A DNA stretch of 64,000 bases from Candidatus Lutacidiplasma silvani (lineage in GTDB: Archaea > Thermoplasmatota > Thermoplasmata > Lutacidiplasmatales > UBA184): NCBI GenBank assembly GCA_022750295.1, contig JAKIVZ010000001.1, forward strand, positions 69,651 to 133,650. The letters run 5' to 3'. The notes beneath the pieces were generated by a model. That model was not told where the DNA came from and searched no databases. It was given only the letters and a program-made list of their open reading frames with translations. Positions 44,224 through 52,722 of the stretch are shown piece by piece; the first letter of the stretch is position 1; every line of letters starts with the position of its first letter. The translations under genes and the position numbers were made by a program.

Positions 44224-45852
44224 TTACCCGGCTCCGCTGCGCCCGCTCGGCCCCGCGGTCGGGGCCAACGCGCCGGCTTCGGCGGAGGGGGAGCCCGGGA
44301 GGGGAGCGGGCGGCTCGGCCGCGGCGCTGGGGCGCCCGCGCAGGGTCGGCAGATGCGCGAACTTCGCGTGGCGTCGAGGCCCGAGGACCTCCTCGCCGAA
44401 CAGCACGGCCACGCCTCCGACCAGCGTGACGATCGCCGCGATCTCGAAGGCGTACTGGAAGGCGTGCAGGCTCGGGGGGGAGAGCCCCGCGTACGGCCCC
44501 GATGGCACGACGAAGCCGATGGTGTAGGCCGCCAGCAGGGCGCCGACGATCGGCGCTCCGACGCTCCCTCCGAGGTTTCGGAAGACGTTGTTCATCGCCG
44601 TGGCCTGGCCCATGTCCTTCGGGTCAACGGTCAGGACGAGCATGTTGATGATCGACGCGTTCAGGAGCGCGATCCCGGCCCCCGTGACGAACTCGTAGAC
44701 GAGAGATTGATTCAACGTCGTCGCGGACGCGAGCAGGAAGAACCCGAGGCTCGTGAGGGCCGCTCCCCCGAGCGCGAGGGGCTTGACCCCGACGCGGGAG
44801 ACGGCGACGCTGGCGATCAACGCAACCACGAGCATCGCGAGCGCGAGCGGAACGATGTCGATCCCCGCTTGGAGAATGTTCTGCGAGAAGCCGCCCGAGA
44901 CCGCCGGAGCCTCGAACCGGTAGATCAGCGCGAACAGCGCCATGTACATCCCGAGGCCCGCCACGGTGAGGACCGCGTTCGTAACGGCAACGTTCCGCTC
45001 GGCGAGGAGCCGGGGGTCGACGATCGGTTCCCGCTTCGCCTGGGTCCACCGGCGTTCCCAGATCGCAAACGGGACCAGCAGGATCAGTCCCCCGCCGAGG
45101 AATCCGAGCGTCAGGGCCGAGGTCCAGCCCCAGCTCTGGCCTTGCGACAGGGCGGCGACGACCCCCGCCAGCGCCCCCCCAAGGAGCGCGGCGCCCACGT
45201 AGTCGACCTTGACGTTCGGTCGGCGGTAGGGCGACTCCCGGACGAGGAGGAACACCGCGATGGTCAGGAGCAGGACGACGGGGATCGCCGAGTGGTACGT
45301 ATCCCGCCACCCGTAGTTCTGGGAGACGAACGAGCCGACCGGAAGGCTGATCGCGAAGCCGATCCCGAACAGCGCGCTCAGCAGCCCTTGCGCCCGCGGC
45401 ACGAGCTCCCGCGGGAACTCCTCCCGCACGAGCGCCATTCCGAGGGGCAAGATCGTCAGCCCGACGCCTTGGATCGTCCGGGCCGCGACCATGAACGTGA
45501 AGTTGGGGGAGAACCCGGTCACCGAGACCGCCGCAGCGTACGCGAGCATGGTTCCCATCAGGATCCGACGCTTTCCGTAGATGTCCCCGAGCTTGCCGAC
45601 TACGGGGCTGAGAGCCACGCCGGAGACGGCGTAGGCCGAGATGATCAGGGTCACTTGGGCCGTGTCGACATGGAAGTCGCCCTGGATCGTCGGGAGCGAC
45701 GGGGTGAGCATCCCCTCGACGTAGAGGACCGTCATCACGATCCCACCGAGGAGGAGCATGATCTTGTTCGCGTAGGCCCGGTCGAACGTCTCCATCGTCT
45801 TCACGGGGGGGGACGTCGAACTCCCCAAGGCGGCGGCGCCGGTCGCGTTCAC
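44224..45852 (-). CDS. MFS transporter, DHA2-type (14 TM) drug exporter
   Basis: 542 residues (a later ATG at 45795 would skip 19). About 14 hydrophobic segments. 'LTPSLPTIQGDFHVDTAQVTLIISAYAVSGVALSPVVGKLGDIYGKRRIL' region carries MFS motif A (GKLGDIYGKRR), 'AARTIQGVGLTILPLGMALVREEFPRE' motif B/C region. The DHA2 family exports drugs and other amphiphiles by proton antiport. The C-terminal ~45 residues are Pro/Ala/Ser-rich and cytoplasmic. Substrate unknown. Confidence 0.9.
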   Translation of the reverse strand: MNATGAAALGSSTSPPVKTMETFDRAYANKIMLLLGGIVMTVLYVEGMLTPSLPTIQGDFHVDTAQVTLIISAYAVSGVALSPVVGKLGDIYGKRRILMGTMLAYAAAVSVTGFSPNFTFMVAARTIQGVGLTILPLGMALVREEFPRELVPRAQGLLSALFGIGFAISLPVGSFVSQNYGWRDTYHSAIPVVLLLTIAVFLLVRESPYRRPNVKVDYVGAALLGGALAGVVAALSQGQSWGWTSALTLGFLGGGLILLVPFAIWERRWTQAKREPIVDPRLLAERNVAVTNAVLTVAGLGMYMALFALIYRFEAPAVSGGFSQNILQAGIDIVPLALAMLVVALIASVAVSRVGVKPLALGGAALTSLGFFLLASATTLNQSLVYEFVTGAGIALLNASIINMLVLTVDPKDMGQATAMNNVFRNLGGSVGAPIVGALLAAYTIGFVVPSGPYAGLSPPSLHAFQYAFEIAAIVTLVGGVAVLFGEEVLGPRRHAKFAHLPTLRGRPSAAAEPPAPLPGSPSAEAGALAPTAGPSGRSGAG

Positions 45853-45885
45853 AGCGGGACCTCGGATGCGATCATGCCGAGATCC

Positions 45886-46872
45886 TCAGGCAGCGGTCGG
45901 AGAGCTTCGACGGAAGAATCCGGATTTGAGCCGCATCTCCCCCGTCGTCCGGTCGATTTCGCCACGGACCCCCAACGTGCGGCCAAAGCCCGCCACCTCG
46001 ACTATGAACCAGCGGACCTCGAATACGTTTCCGCGTGCCACCGCCTCGCCGGCATGCGCCCGCCTCGCCATCCATTGGTTCCGGTCGAGGGCGGCGGCGT
46101 ACGTCCGCTCCAACGCCTCTTGGGAGGAGTGGACCGGTCCTGTCGCCGGGGGAACCTTTGCGACTTCCATGGCGTGTTCGGGACCCGGTGTCGTTTCGCC
46201 GAACCGGTACCGACGGTACCGGACCCGGTACCGCTCAGGACTGTCCTGCTGGTCGAGGAGCATCCAGACCCGCGGGTTGGTCGTCGGGGCGACCGACGAG
46301 TACCCCTCCCGCTTCCGGGCGACCCCGGCCCGCCACCGGGCGATTCCCCGGACAAGGAGATATCCGCCGTAGATCGCGGCGAGGAGCCACGCGGTCTCGA
46401 CCCAGATCGTGAACGGGACGGTCCCCCGCTCCAGAGCGAGAGTGATCAGCGTGACCGAGGTCAGGGTCAGCATGAAAATGTTGATCGCAACGTCCGCATC
46501 GAGCCGGAGCTGGCGGAGCGACAGTGGGAGGAACGGGGTCACCGCGAAGTGGGTGAACCCGTCGAGGAACACGTGGGAGAGTCCACCGATCATCATCGCG
46601 ACGAAGTAGAGCAGGGTCGAGGCGTGCGGGAAGTACGGAAGGTAGGGGAGCAGGAAGCTTCCGGCCGCGGCCACGATGGTCACCCCGAGGATCGAGTGGG
46701 TGATCCCGTGGTGCTCGAGGATCGGGAACCGTCGGGCGAGAGGGAAGAGGAGGGCGTCCGCGTCGGGGAGTCCGCCCGCGAGCGCCCCGGCCGCGATGTA
46801 CTGGGGCGCCCCCGGGCCCCAGATCACGAACGAGAGGAGGTACGCGAAGACGACGTGGGTGAACAGGTCCAT
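45886..46872 (-). CDS. DUF457 (YdjM-like) membrane-bound metal-dependent hydrolase family
   Basis: 328 residues. Start 'MDLFTHVVFAYLLSFVIWG' with a membrane His, 'AGGLPDADALLFPLARR', 'LEHHGITHSILGVTIVAAAG' and 'GGLSHVFLDGFTHFAVTPFLPLS' are the His/Asp-rich elements of the YdjM/DUF457 family. Four to five membrane helices to ~185, then an unusual ~140-residue soluble C-terminal domain with no recognised family. Function unknown; probably acts on a lipid or phosphoester at the membrane. Confidence 0.85.
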   Translation of the reverse strand: MDLFTHVVFAYLLSFVIWGPGAPQYIAAGALAGGLPDADALLFPLARRFPILEHHGITHSILGVTIVAAAGSFLLPYLPYFPHASTLLYFVAMMIGGLSHVFLDGFTHFAVTPFLPLSLRQLRLDADVAINIFMLTLTSVTLITLALERGTVPFTIWVETAWLLAAIYGGYLLVRGIARWRAGVARKREGYSSVAPTTNPRVWMLLDQQDSPERYRVRYRRYRFGETTPGPEHAMEVAKVPPATGPVHSSQEALERTYAAALDRNQWMARRAHAGEAVARGNVFEVRWFIVEVAGFGRTLGVRGEIDRTTGEMRLKSGFFRRSSPTAA

Positions 46873-47080
46873 CGGGCCACCTCGAACGCGGTCGGCGAAT
46901 CCCGACCACTACTAGGCTTGTTCCCCGATAGGAACCGGACCGCCACCAGGTGGTCCGAGGGACCGGGCGCCGACTCCGGGACCCTTCGTGGGGACTGAAC
47001 CCCACACGGTGCCGACCCCGTCCCGGCTCGAAGATGGGAATCGGCGGGCGTCGTAGGTACCCCTCCGCCCAGCGCCCGGC

Positions 47081-47530
47081 ATGCTCGCCGTCGGCGAAAT
47101 CGCCCCCGAGTTCGACGGGACCGCGGCCGACGGATCCCGGTTCTCGCTCGCGGCGACCCGCGGGCACCCGGTGATTCTCTACTTCTACCCCAAGGCGAAC
47201 TCGCGGGGCTGCTCGATCGAGGCCCGCGGGTTCGCGGAGCACTACCCCGAGTTCCAGGCGAGCGGCACGTCGGTCGTCGGGGTCAGCGTCGACGACGTCG
47301 CGGCGGAGAAGAGATTCGTCGCGGAGTGCCACCTGCCGTTCCCGGTCGTGGCCGACGCGGACAAGGCGATTTCGCGCCGGTACGGGGTCCTGAGCGTCCT
47401 CGGGTTCGCGCGTCGGGTCACCTTCTTCCTCGATGCGGAGGTCCGCGTCACCGAGATCGCCGAGGGGCTGAGCCCGAGCCCGCACGTCCGGGCCGCGGTC
47501 CGTCGCGCCGGAACCCCCTCCGCCCGGTAG
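47081..47530 (+). CDS. Peroxiredoxin (Bcp/PrxQ type)
   Basis: 149 residues. 'VGEIAPEFDGTAADGSRFSLAA', then 'VILYFYPKANSRGCSIEARGFAEHYPEF' with peroxidatic Cys in GCSIE (usual GCTxE), and 'VVGVSVDDVAAEKRFVAECHLPFPVVADADKAISRRYGVL'. The Cys in 'AECHLPF' could be resolving. Reduces hydrogen and organic peroxides. Monocistronic by layout; about 200 gene-free bases precede it. Confidence 0.93.
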   Translation: MLAVGEIAPEFDGTAADGSRFSLAATRGHPVILYFYPKANSRGCSIEARGFAEHYPEFQASGTSVVGVSVDDVAAEKRFVAECHLPFPVVADADKAISRRYGVLSVLGFARRVTFFLDAEVRVTEIAEGLSPSPHVRAAVRRAGTPSAR

Positions 47531-47697
47531 GACCGACCCATTCGGGGGGGCGTCCGGGCCACCGGATCCGATCCTCCGTCCCGTCTCGGGTTCCGAGCCC
47601 TCCGGCTCGTCCCGCGAGCGATCGTTCGGTCGAGACCCAGAGCGGATGAACGGCTCCTCCTCCCGGAAGGGAGTTGCCAAACGGAGGTCCGGGGGGA

Positions 47698-49032
47698 GTG
47701 GAGGAGCGGAGGGCCGCGGTCACTCACCCGCCGACCACGGTGCCCGCCGCGGCGCGTCGAACGTTCTGGCTGGTCGACGCGGCCATCGTCCTGTACCTGG
47801 CGCTCGACGTCGTGGCCCAGCTCCTCCCGCCGCACTACAGTCCGGTCTCCCAGGCGGAAAGCGACCTCGCGGTCGGGCCGTACGGCTGGATCATGACGCT
47901 CAACTTCGTCAACCGGGGAGCGTTCTCCCTCGGATTCGCATCCGCATTCGCCCGGACGTTCCGGGGGCCTGCGCGGCCGTGGCGGGACCTCCGGCCGGGC
48001 GTCGGCCTGCTCGCGGCCTGGGGGCTCGGGTCGCTCGTCCTCGCGGCCTTTCCAACGGACGTTCCGCCCACCCCGGTCTCGCCCCACGGGGCGGTCCACC
48101 TCGTGGTGGCGGTCCTTGCGTTCTTGGCCGCGGCGTTGGCGGTCTATTGGATCGGTCGCCGGCTGGAGCGGAGCGACCTCCTCGGGCCGGCGCGGTCGTT
48201 CACGTTCCCGCTGGCCGTCCTCGTCGTCCTCGCGTTCCTGGTCGAGGCCGGGCTCCCCTTCGTAGCCCCGCGACTGGACGCCCGGTTCGGAGGCGCGACC
48301 GAGCGGGTGTTCCTCGGCGCGGTCTTGCTCTGGATGTTCGTCGTCTCGACGTCCCTCGCCACCCGGCCCTCGGGCCCCATCGTCGCCCGCGGCAGCCGCG
48401 AGCGTTCGTCTCCTGGGCCGGTGTCGGGGCGGTCGCCGGAGGTCGAAAGTGCGGGAACGGGCTACGCAGAGGGAGGAGACGGGGTCCCCTCGGACGGCCC
48501 GTCGTCGATGGGGATCGTGGTCGGCGGCGGGGCACGATTCCACGTCGCGAGCGCCTCGACCCGTCGGTACGTGACGGTCCGGTCGCTGACCTGGGCCCGG
48601 GCCTCGATCACCGCCCGTCGGAGGACCTCGGGCGGGACGTGGAGGAACCCCCGCGCCGCGCCCATCTCGATCATGTCGAGTCGCCGGCCGAGCGGCTCCG
48701 TCTCGGTCCGGTCCACCACGACCTCGAGGCGGTCGGGCGGGACGGCGCGCAAGAGCCGGGATTCCTGCCGTCGGGGGCCGCCCGTTCCTCCCCGGCGATG
48801 GATCGGGTACCCCTCGCGCGCGAGGATCTCCGCGACGACCCTCCGGGGGCCGTTCTCGGACCTCGGTCCCGTGGCGTCGGCGTCGTCGCGCGGAGGGCGG
48901 ACGAGCGCGGTGGCCCCCTGGCGTCCGACCCGACACGCCTCCTGGAGGGCGGCGACCGGGTCGTCGAGCAGATGGAGGACGTGGACGAACAGCGTCGTAT
49001 CGACGGAGGCCGGCCGGAACGGGAGCTGGTAG
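47698..49032 (+). CDS. DUF998-like membrane protein; 3' end doubtful
   Basis: Supported coding is about 47698-48380: 'FWLVDAAIVLYLALDVVAQLLPPHYSPVSQAESDLAVGPYGWIM' (cited in part) and five to six further helices match the DUF998 pattern (xSxxxSELG/AxxPYxWxxN). From ~48400 the frame is Ser/Arg/Gly-rich and runs antisense through a well-supported methyltransferase gene to a stop at 49032, so the true protein is likely ~230 residues and its native stop was lost, or a small indel lies near 48400. GTG at 47698 or 47740 could be the start. Function unknown. Confidence 0.6.
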   Translation: MEERRAAVTHPPTTVPAAARRTFWLVDAAIVLYLALDVVAQLLPPHYSPVSQAESDLAVGPYGWIMTLNFVNRGAFSLGFASAFARTFRGPARPWRDLRPGVGLLAAWGLGSLVLAAFPTDVPPTPVSPHGAVHLVVAVLAFLAAALAVYWIGRRLERSDLLGPARSFTFPLAVLVVLAFLVEAGLPFVAPRLDARFGGATERVFLGAVLLWMFVVSTSLATRPSGPIVARGSRERSSPGPVSGRSPEVESAGTGYAEGGDGVPSDGPSSMGIVVGGGARFHVASASTRRYVTVRSLTWARASITARRRTSGGTWRNPRAAPISIMSSRRPSGSVSVRSTTTSRRSGGTARKSRDSCRRGPPVPPRRWIGYPSRARISATTLRGPFSDLGPVASASSRGGRTSAVAPWRPTRHASWRAATGSSSRWRTWTNSVVSTEAGRNGSW

Positions 49033-49304
49033 GCGTTCCCCCGCACGAGCCGACCGACCCCCTTGGCCCGGGCGTGAGCGAGCATCCCCGGGGAGGCGTC
49101 GACCCCCGTGATCTCGAATCCCCGTTCGGACATCGGTTGGGCGATCCGTCCGGTCCCGACCCCGACCTCCAGGGCGGAGACGACGTGGCGTTCGTGGAGC
49201 TTCGCCGCGATGGTGTCGAGGGTCCCCTCATCGAGCGGCGCACGGGTAGCATCGTAGACGGGGGAGATCTGGGTGAACGCGTCCACGACGTCCGGTTCGG
49301 TCAT
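48462..49304 (-). CDS. Class I SAM-dependent methyltransferase
   Basis: About 280 residues. 'FTQISPVYDATRAPLDEGTLD', SAM motif I 'SALEVGVGTGRIAQPMSERG', motif II acidic 'ITGVDASPGMLAHARAKG', 'VRGNAYQLPFRPASVDTTLFVHVLHLLDDPVAAL' as in UbiE/Methyltransf_11 enzymes. A substrate-specific C-terminal part (~140-280) is unrecognised. ATG at 49304 ('MTEPDV') is preferred over 49316 because a TATA-like AAATACC lies 26 nt upstream. Substrate unknown. Confidence 0.88.
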   Translation of the reverse strand: MTEPDVVDAFTQISPVYDATRAPLDEGTLDTIAAKLHERHVVSALEVGVGTGRIAQPMSERGFEITGVDASPGMLAHARAKGVGRLVRGNAYQLPFRPASVDTTLFVHVLHLLDDPVAALQEACRVGRQGATALVRPPRDDADATGPRSENGPRRVVAEILAREGYPIHRRGGTGGPRRQESRLLRAVPPDRLEVVVDRTETEPLGRRLDMIEMGAARGFLHVPPEVLRRAVIEARAQVSDRTVTYRRVEALATWNRAPPPTTIPIDDGPSEGTPSPPSA

Positions 49305-49433
49305 CCCTGCGGGCATCCGAGCCCGGTATTTCGCGAGCCGGGGGTCGGAGGCCGGTCCGTGATGCCGGACCCCACGCGCGGACTTTCCCGGGTCCCGTGA
49401 CGTTCCGCCGGCGAATGGAGCACCCGGTTTCGG

Positions 49434-50396
49434 TCACGAGGGTCCGAACCCGCGTCGCCCCCTCTCCAGCTCGACGTCCAAGACCTCGTTCGAGCCCGTC
49501 GTTCCTTGCCACAGCGACTCGGCCAGGACCACCTCCTCCCACGCCGCCCCGGTGTTGACGATGATGCGGGTCGATCCGCGGTCGCGAAGCGCGGCGAGGC
49601 CTGCCGGATCCGCGAGCGGGCAAACGGTGGCCGCGAGAGCGGTATCGTTCAGCAGGGTACCCCGAGCGGTCGCCTGCCCAACGCTGTCGGTCCAGATCCG
49701 GTCCGCTTCGTGGAGGAGGGAGGTCGCGATTTCGGGACGTCGGTACGCGCTGAGACTGACGAGCAGCCGGGGCCCGGGGAGATTCTCGGGAGTGACCACG
49801 GGTCGATCCGAGCTGGTGGCGATCGCGACGGCCCGGTTCTCCCGGAGCACGGCGGCCGCGCTCTCGGCGAGATGGACATGAACCGAGAGCTCCCGCGACG
49901 CCCAGGCGCGGAACTCGTCCCGATGGACCGAGTTCGGGCTCCAGGCCTCCACGAGGGTCAGGGGAAGGGCGGCGACGACGCACTTCGCGATCTGGCGAGC
50001 CTGAGCCCCCGTGCCGAGGATTCCGAGCGAGGGGAGGTCGGGGTCCGCGAGCCGGAGCGCGGCCGCGACCGCCGCCCCGGTCCGCACGATGCCGACCCGT
50101 CGGCCCAGAAAGAGCGCCTTCAGTTCCATCGTGGAGAACCGGTACAACGCGACGATCTGATCCCCCCGGTCGACCCCGTCGGCTCCGTAGAGGTACGCTC
50201 GGTAGCCGAGCACGTCGAGCCCGGGAAGCGCCGCCCCCGTCCAGCTGACGGTCACCCCGTCGGCGGCCGAACGGCTTTTGGGAAACGGAACGACCTCGCC
50301 GCGCGAATCGGCCCGGTAGCCGGCCTCCATGAGATCGACGGCCTCCCGCGGGCGAATTCGGGCGTCCACGTCGACGTCCCGAAAGATTCGGACCAT
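49434..50396 (-). CDS. Ornithine cyclodeaminase/mu-crystallin family protein
   Basis: 320 residues from ATG 50396. 'IRPREAVDLMEAGYRADSRGEVVPFPKSR', 'LVALYRFSTMELKALF', 'GIVRTGAAVAAALRLAD' (substrate Arg/Thr), and the NAD-binding 'LGILGTGAQARQIAKCVVAALP' (GxGxQA). Homologues are ornithine cyclodeaminases, alanine dehydrogenases (archaeal) or lysine cyclodeaminases; 'ILGTGAQA' is shared. TATA-like GCTAAATCC about 27 nt before the ATG. Substrate undetermined. Confidence 0.9.
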   Translation of the reverse strand: MVRIFRDVDVDARIRPREAVDLMEAGYRADSRGEVVPFPKSRSAADGVTVSWTGAALPGLDVLGYRAYLYGADGVDRGDQIVALYRFSTMELKALFLGRRVGIVRTGAAVAAALRLADPDLPSLGILGTGAQARQIAKCVVAALPLTLVEAWSPNSVHRDEFRAWASRELSVHVHLAESAAAVLRENRAVAIATSSDRPVVTPENLPGPRLLVSLSAYRRPEIATSLLHEADRIWTDSVGQATARGTLLNDTALAATVCPLADPAGLAALRDRGSTRIIVNTGAAWEEVVLAESLWQGTTGSNEVLDVELERGRRGFGPS

Positions 50397-50527
50397 CAAG
50401 TTCCGAACTCTGCGGCGGGGATTTAGCGGGCCCGGTTTCCGAACGTCAGGAATGGACCTCGGGTCTGGCCGAACTCAGCGCTGGGAGCGCGGGTACGAAG
50501 AGAGCCACTCCGCCCCCCCCGGGGGTC

Positions 50528-51523
50528 TCACGCGCGGGCGGTCGCCACGCGCCGGCGGACCCGGAGGGCCGTGAGGGTCAGCCACCGACTGGGCCGACCC
50601 GCCGGCTCGACGACCATGGGCGTCGCCCGCTTCCTCGGCTTGTAACCCGCTCCCGGCGCGAGATCCGGGTGCGCGCGGTCGATCGCCCATTTCCCGTCTG
50701 GGCGGCGCTTCCGAGCGAGCAGTGCGAGCGCCGTCTCCAGTCGAGGGTCCGCCCCGTACCCGAGGCCGGTGAGGAGGTCGAGTCCGACGAGTCCATCGTA
50801 GTAGTAGTGGTTGGGGAAGTGGAACCGTTGCCAAGCCGCATACGGCGTTCGTCCCTGCTCGAGGAGTCGATGACGGAGGAAGAACTCGGCTCCCCGCTGG
50901 ATCGAACGGCGCACCTCCGGACTCCGTTGGGCCAACGGAATGGTGGCGAGGGCGCTCAGCCCCTCCCACGCGTCAAGCGTCCCCCGGCGGAAGGCAACTT
51001 GCGGCCAGCAATGCCATCCGCCGTCCGCGAGCTGGTTCCGGACGATCCATCGGATCGCGGACCGGACGCGCCGGTCTTCGCCGTACCCTGCCAAGAGCAG
51101 GGTGCGCGTCAGATTCCCGGTCACGCAGAGCTCGCTCTTCGCGTCCGGTTCCGGGCCGCTGTCGAGGCCGCCGTCCTGGCGCGCGTACTGGTCGAGGAAC
51201 AGCTCGCACGCGGCGGCCATCCGGGCGTCGTCGCGCGTGACCCCGAGGAGCGCCAGGACCTGCACGTTCCAAATCGTGGCGCGGTATTTCGGGGTGTACA
51301 GGTTGTCCGCCGACTCCCAGTGGCCCTCCGGTTTTTGCCGGGAGAAGATCTCGGCCGCCCACCCCGTCGTCGGGATCCGCTCCTGCGCCTCTACGACCTC
51401 CGGGTCGGTCGGGGGGCGGTCGAGCAGGTCGAGCAACGTCCGGTACCGGGCGGCGGGCTGGGTTGGGTCGAGGAGCCACGGAAGGAGCGAGCCGTCGTCG
51501 GGCTCAGGCCGGGGGCGCGCCAT
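50528..51523 (-). CDS. Prenyltransferase/squalene-oxidase repeat protein (alpha-toroid)
   Basis: 331 residues from ATG 51523, chosen because GTATATGAGG lies ~27 nt upstream. Repeats such as 'RQDGGLDSGPEPDAKSELC', 'QLADGGWHCWPQV', 'RRPDGKWAIDRAHPD' have the QxxDGGW-like turn of squalene cyclase and prenyltransferase toroids. 'ETLDxWEGL'-type helices connect them. The DxDD catalytic motif of class II cyclases is not visible, so it may be a non-catalytic or differently acting toroid. Similar single-domain proteins occur widely and are uncharacterised. Confidence 0.78.
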   Translation of the reverse strand: MARPRPEPDDGSLLPWLLDPTQPAARYRTLLDLLDRPPTDPEVVEAQERIPTTGWAAEIFSRQKPEGHWESADNLYTPKYRATIWNVQVLALLGVTRDDARMAAACELFLDQYARQDGGLDSGPEPDAKSELCVTGNLTRTLLLAGYGEDRRVRSAIRWIVRNQLADGGWHCWPQVAFRRGTLDAWEGLSALATIPLAQRSPEVRRSIQRGAEFFLRHRLLEQGRTPYAAWQRFHFPNHYYYDGLVGLDLLTGLGYGADPRLETALALLARKRRPDGKWAIDRAHPDLAPGAGYKPRKRATPMVVEPAGRPSRWLTLTALRVRRRVATARA

Positions 51524-51542
51524 GCCCCCGAATTCATCAAGC

Positions 51543-51552
51543 CTCATATACG
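51543..51552 (-). promoter_or_regulatory. TATA box that fixes the start of the alpha-toroid gene
   Basis: The minus strand reads CCGTATATGAGG. With leaderless spacing it points to ATG 51523 and makes the upstream ATG at 51547 (inside the box) unlikely. Confidence 0.6.
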
Positions 51553-51574
51553 GTGCGCGATTCCCGCGCGCCGT

Positions 51575-51680
51575 AGCGGGGTGGGGTAGTCAGGAACGCC
51601 CACGGGGATGCTCCCCGTGGGTACTGAAATCCCGGCGGGCTCATAACCCGTAGATCCATGGTTCAAATCCATGCCCCGCT
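51575..51680 (+). tRNA. Initiator tRNA-Met (CAT) with ~32-nt hairpin insertion in the D-loop
   Basis: Acceptor AGCGGGG/CCCCGCT keeps the A1-U72 pair and the anticodon stem keeps GGG/CCC around CTCATAA (anticodon CAT at 51642-51644), both marks of archaeal initiator tRNA. T-stem CATGG/CCATG with TTCAAAT. D-arm GGG...CCC is interrupted after GTCAGGA by 51596-51627, a perfect 10-bp hairpin (CCCACGGGGA, loop TGC, TCCCCGTGGG) plus a few bases. Removing 32 nt leaves a normal 74-nt tRNA. I could not draw a canonical bulge-helix-bulge at the junctions. Immediately followed by an HxlR gene. Confidence 0.88.
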
Positions 51681-51707
51681 ATTCCCGGGCCGGGGCGTAC
51701 TGACCGG

Positions 51708-52127
51708 ATGACGAAGCGGTCGGAGCGCGCCCCGGCCGACCCCACGGTCGCCTGCATGATCCGGGTCGATGGGCACGAGTACTGCATCGACCCGGCGGGC
51801 GGCGTCGCCGATGCCCTCGGCAAGAAGTGGACGCTCCCGCTCATGGGGGTCCTCGGCAACCGACCGGTGAGCCGGTTCTCCGACCTCGAGGTCGCGGTCG
51901 ACGGGATCGGGGCGAAGGCGCTCGCCGGGCGGCTTCGCGACCTCGAGGCGCTCGGCCTGGTCCGAAGGGGGCCCCTCCGGACCGGCTCCCGCCGGGTCGA
52001 GTACTCGCTCACCGAGCGCGGAACGCAATTGCGCCGCGCGCTCGTCCCGCTGCTCGAATGGGCCGCCGCCGACGAGACGGCCGGCCGAGAACCTACGGGT
52101 CGCCGCTCGCGGCCTTCGCCTTCGTGA
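51708..52127 (+). CDS. HxlR-family winged-helix regulator
   Basis: 139 residues. 'EYCIDPAGGVADALGKKWTLPLMGVLGNRP', 'RFSDLEVAVDGIGAKALAGRLRDLEALGLVRR', 'RRVEYSLTERGTQLRRALVPLLEWA' is the HxlR winged helix. Cys at ~17 and ~26 precede the domain and could be redox-sensing as in YodB-type members. Only 27 bases after the initiator tRNA. The last ~15 residues are low complexity. Target genes unknown; the paralogue at 20841 controls the ars module. Confidence 0.9.
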   Translation: MTKRSERAPADPTVACMIRVDGHEYCIDPAGGVADALGKKWTLPLMGVLGNRPVSRFSDLEVAVDGIGAKALAGRLRDLEALGLVRRGPLRTGSRRVEYSLTERGTQLRRALVPLLEWAAADETAGREPTGRRSRPSPS

Positions 52128-52722
52128 CCTTGCGGCGCGTGGCCTTCGGCTTGGCCGGCGCGAGTTCCTCGGCGACCGGAGTCGCCTCGTCCGGGGGCCG
52201 GTTCGACCCGCTCGACTCCGGCAGGGCGGGCGTCAACGACGGCGTCGGCTCTTCGTCACGAGGTGGGGGAGGAGGTGACGGCGATTCGGCGCGGGGCGCC
52301 GGAGGCGCCGGGCGGTCGTTGGAGGAGCTCATCGTCCCGGCCACGGCCGGGGCGGCGGCGAGCGGGGCGGAGGGGGGGGCCTCGAGGGGGTTCGGCGACG
52401 GAGCGGGGATCGGAGCCGCCGGGGGAGGGGGCGGGGGAGCCGCGGGCGGATGGGCGTGCGCGTGGGTCGGGGCCGGCTTCGGCGCGACCGGCTTCGGCGT
52501 GATCGGAACAAACTCGCCCGGCCGCCACGTGTGGGGTTGGTGGAGGATCGTGAGGTCGCGGAGGAAGAGGTCCGCGTGGCCGCACGTGCGGCAGATCCGG
52601 GTGCCGAGCGGGATCTCCCCGCGGGACCGGAGCGAGAGCGTTCCGCCGCTCAGGTTCCCGGTCTTCAGCTCGTTCGCCCAGACGAAATCGCCAGCGCCAC
52701 AATTGGAGCAAGTCGGGGCCAC
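52093..52722 (-). CDS. Zinc-ribbon protein with long Pro/Ala-rich tail
   Basis: 209 residues. 'APTCSNCGAGDFVWANEL' and 'RICRTCGHADLFLRD' give two C-x2-C knuckles of a zinc ribbon (~1-60). From ~70 the chain is Pro/Ala/Ser-rich and disordered, ending in a Lys/Arg/Ala stretch ('KPKATRRKVTKAKAASG'). Role unknown. It overlaps the convergent HxlR gene by 35 bases; the tail could be partly artefactual of high GC, but the ribbon is clear. Confidence 0.72.
   Translation of the reverse strand: MAPTCSNCGAGDFVWANELKTGNLSGGTLSLRSRGEIPLGTRICRTCGHADLFLRDLTILHQPHTWRPGEFVPITPKPVAPKPAPTHAHAHPPAAPPPPPPAAPIPAPSPNPLEAPPSAPLAAAPAVAGTMSSSNDRPAPPAPRAESPSPPPPPRDEEPTPSLTPALPESSGSNRPPDEATPVAEELAPAKPKATRRKVTKAKAASGDP

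Noticed and set aside
46950-47040. T-arm-like hairpin (GTGGGG-ACTGAA-CCCCAC) upstream of the peroxiredoxin gene
   Set aside because: No matching acceptor, D-arm or anticodon arm on either strand, and the loop lacks the conserved A58; not a tRNA. Possibly a terminator hairpin.
51599-51621. Reading the hairpin in tRNA-Met as a canonical archaeal intron
   Set aside because: No register gives the 3-nt bulge, 4-bp helix, 3-nt bulge pattern at plausible splice points, so it is reported as an insertion of uncertain processing.
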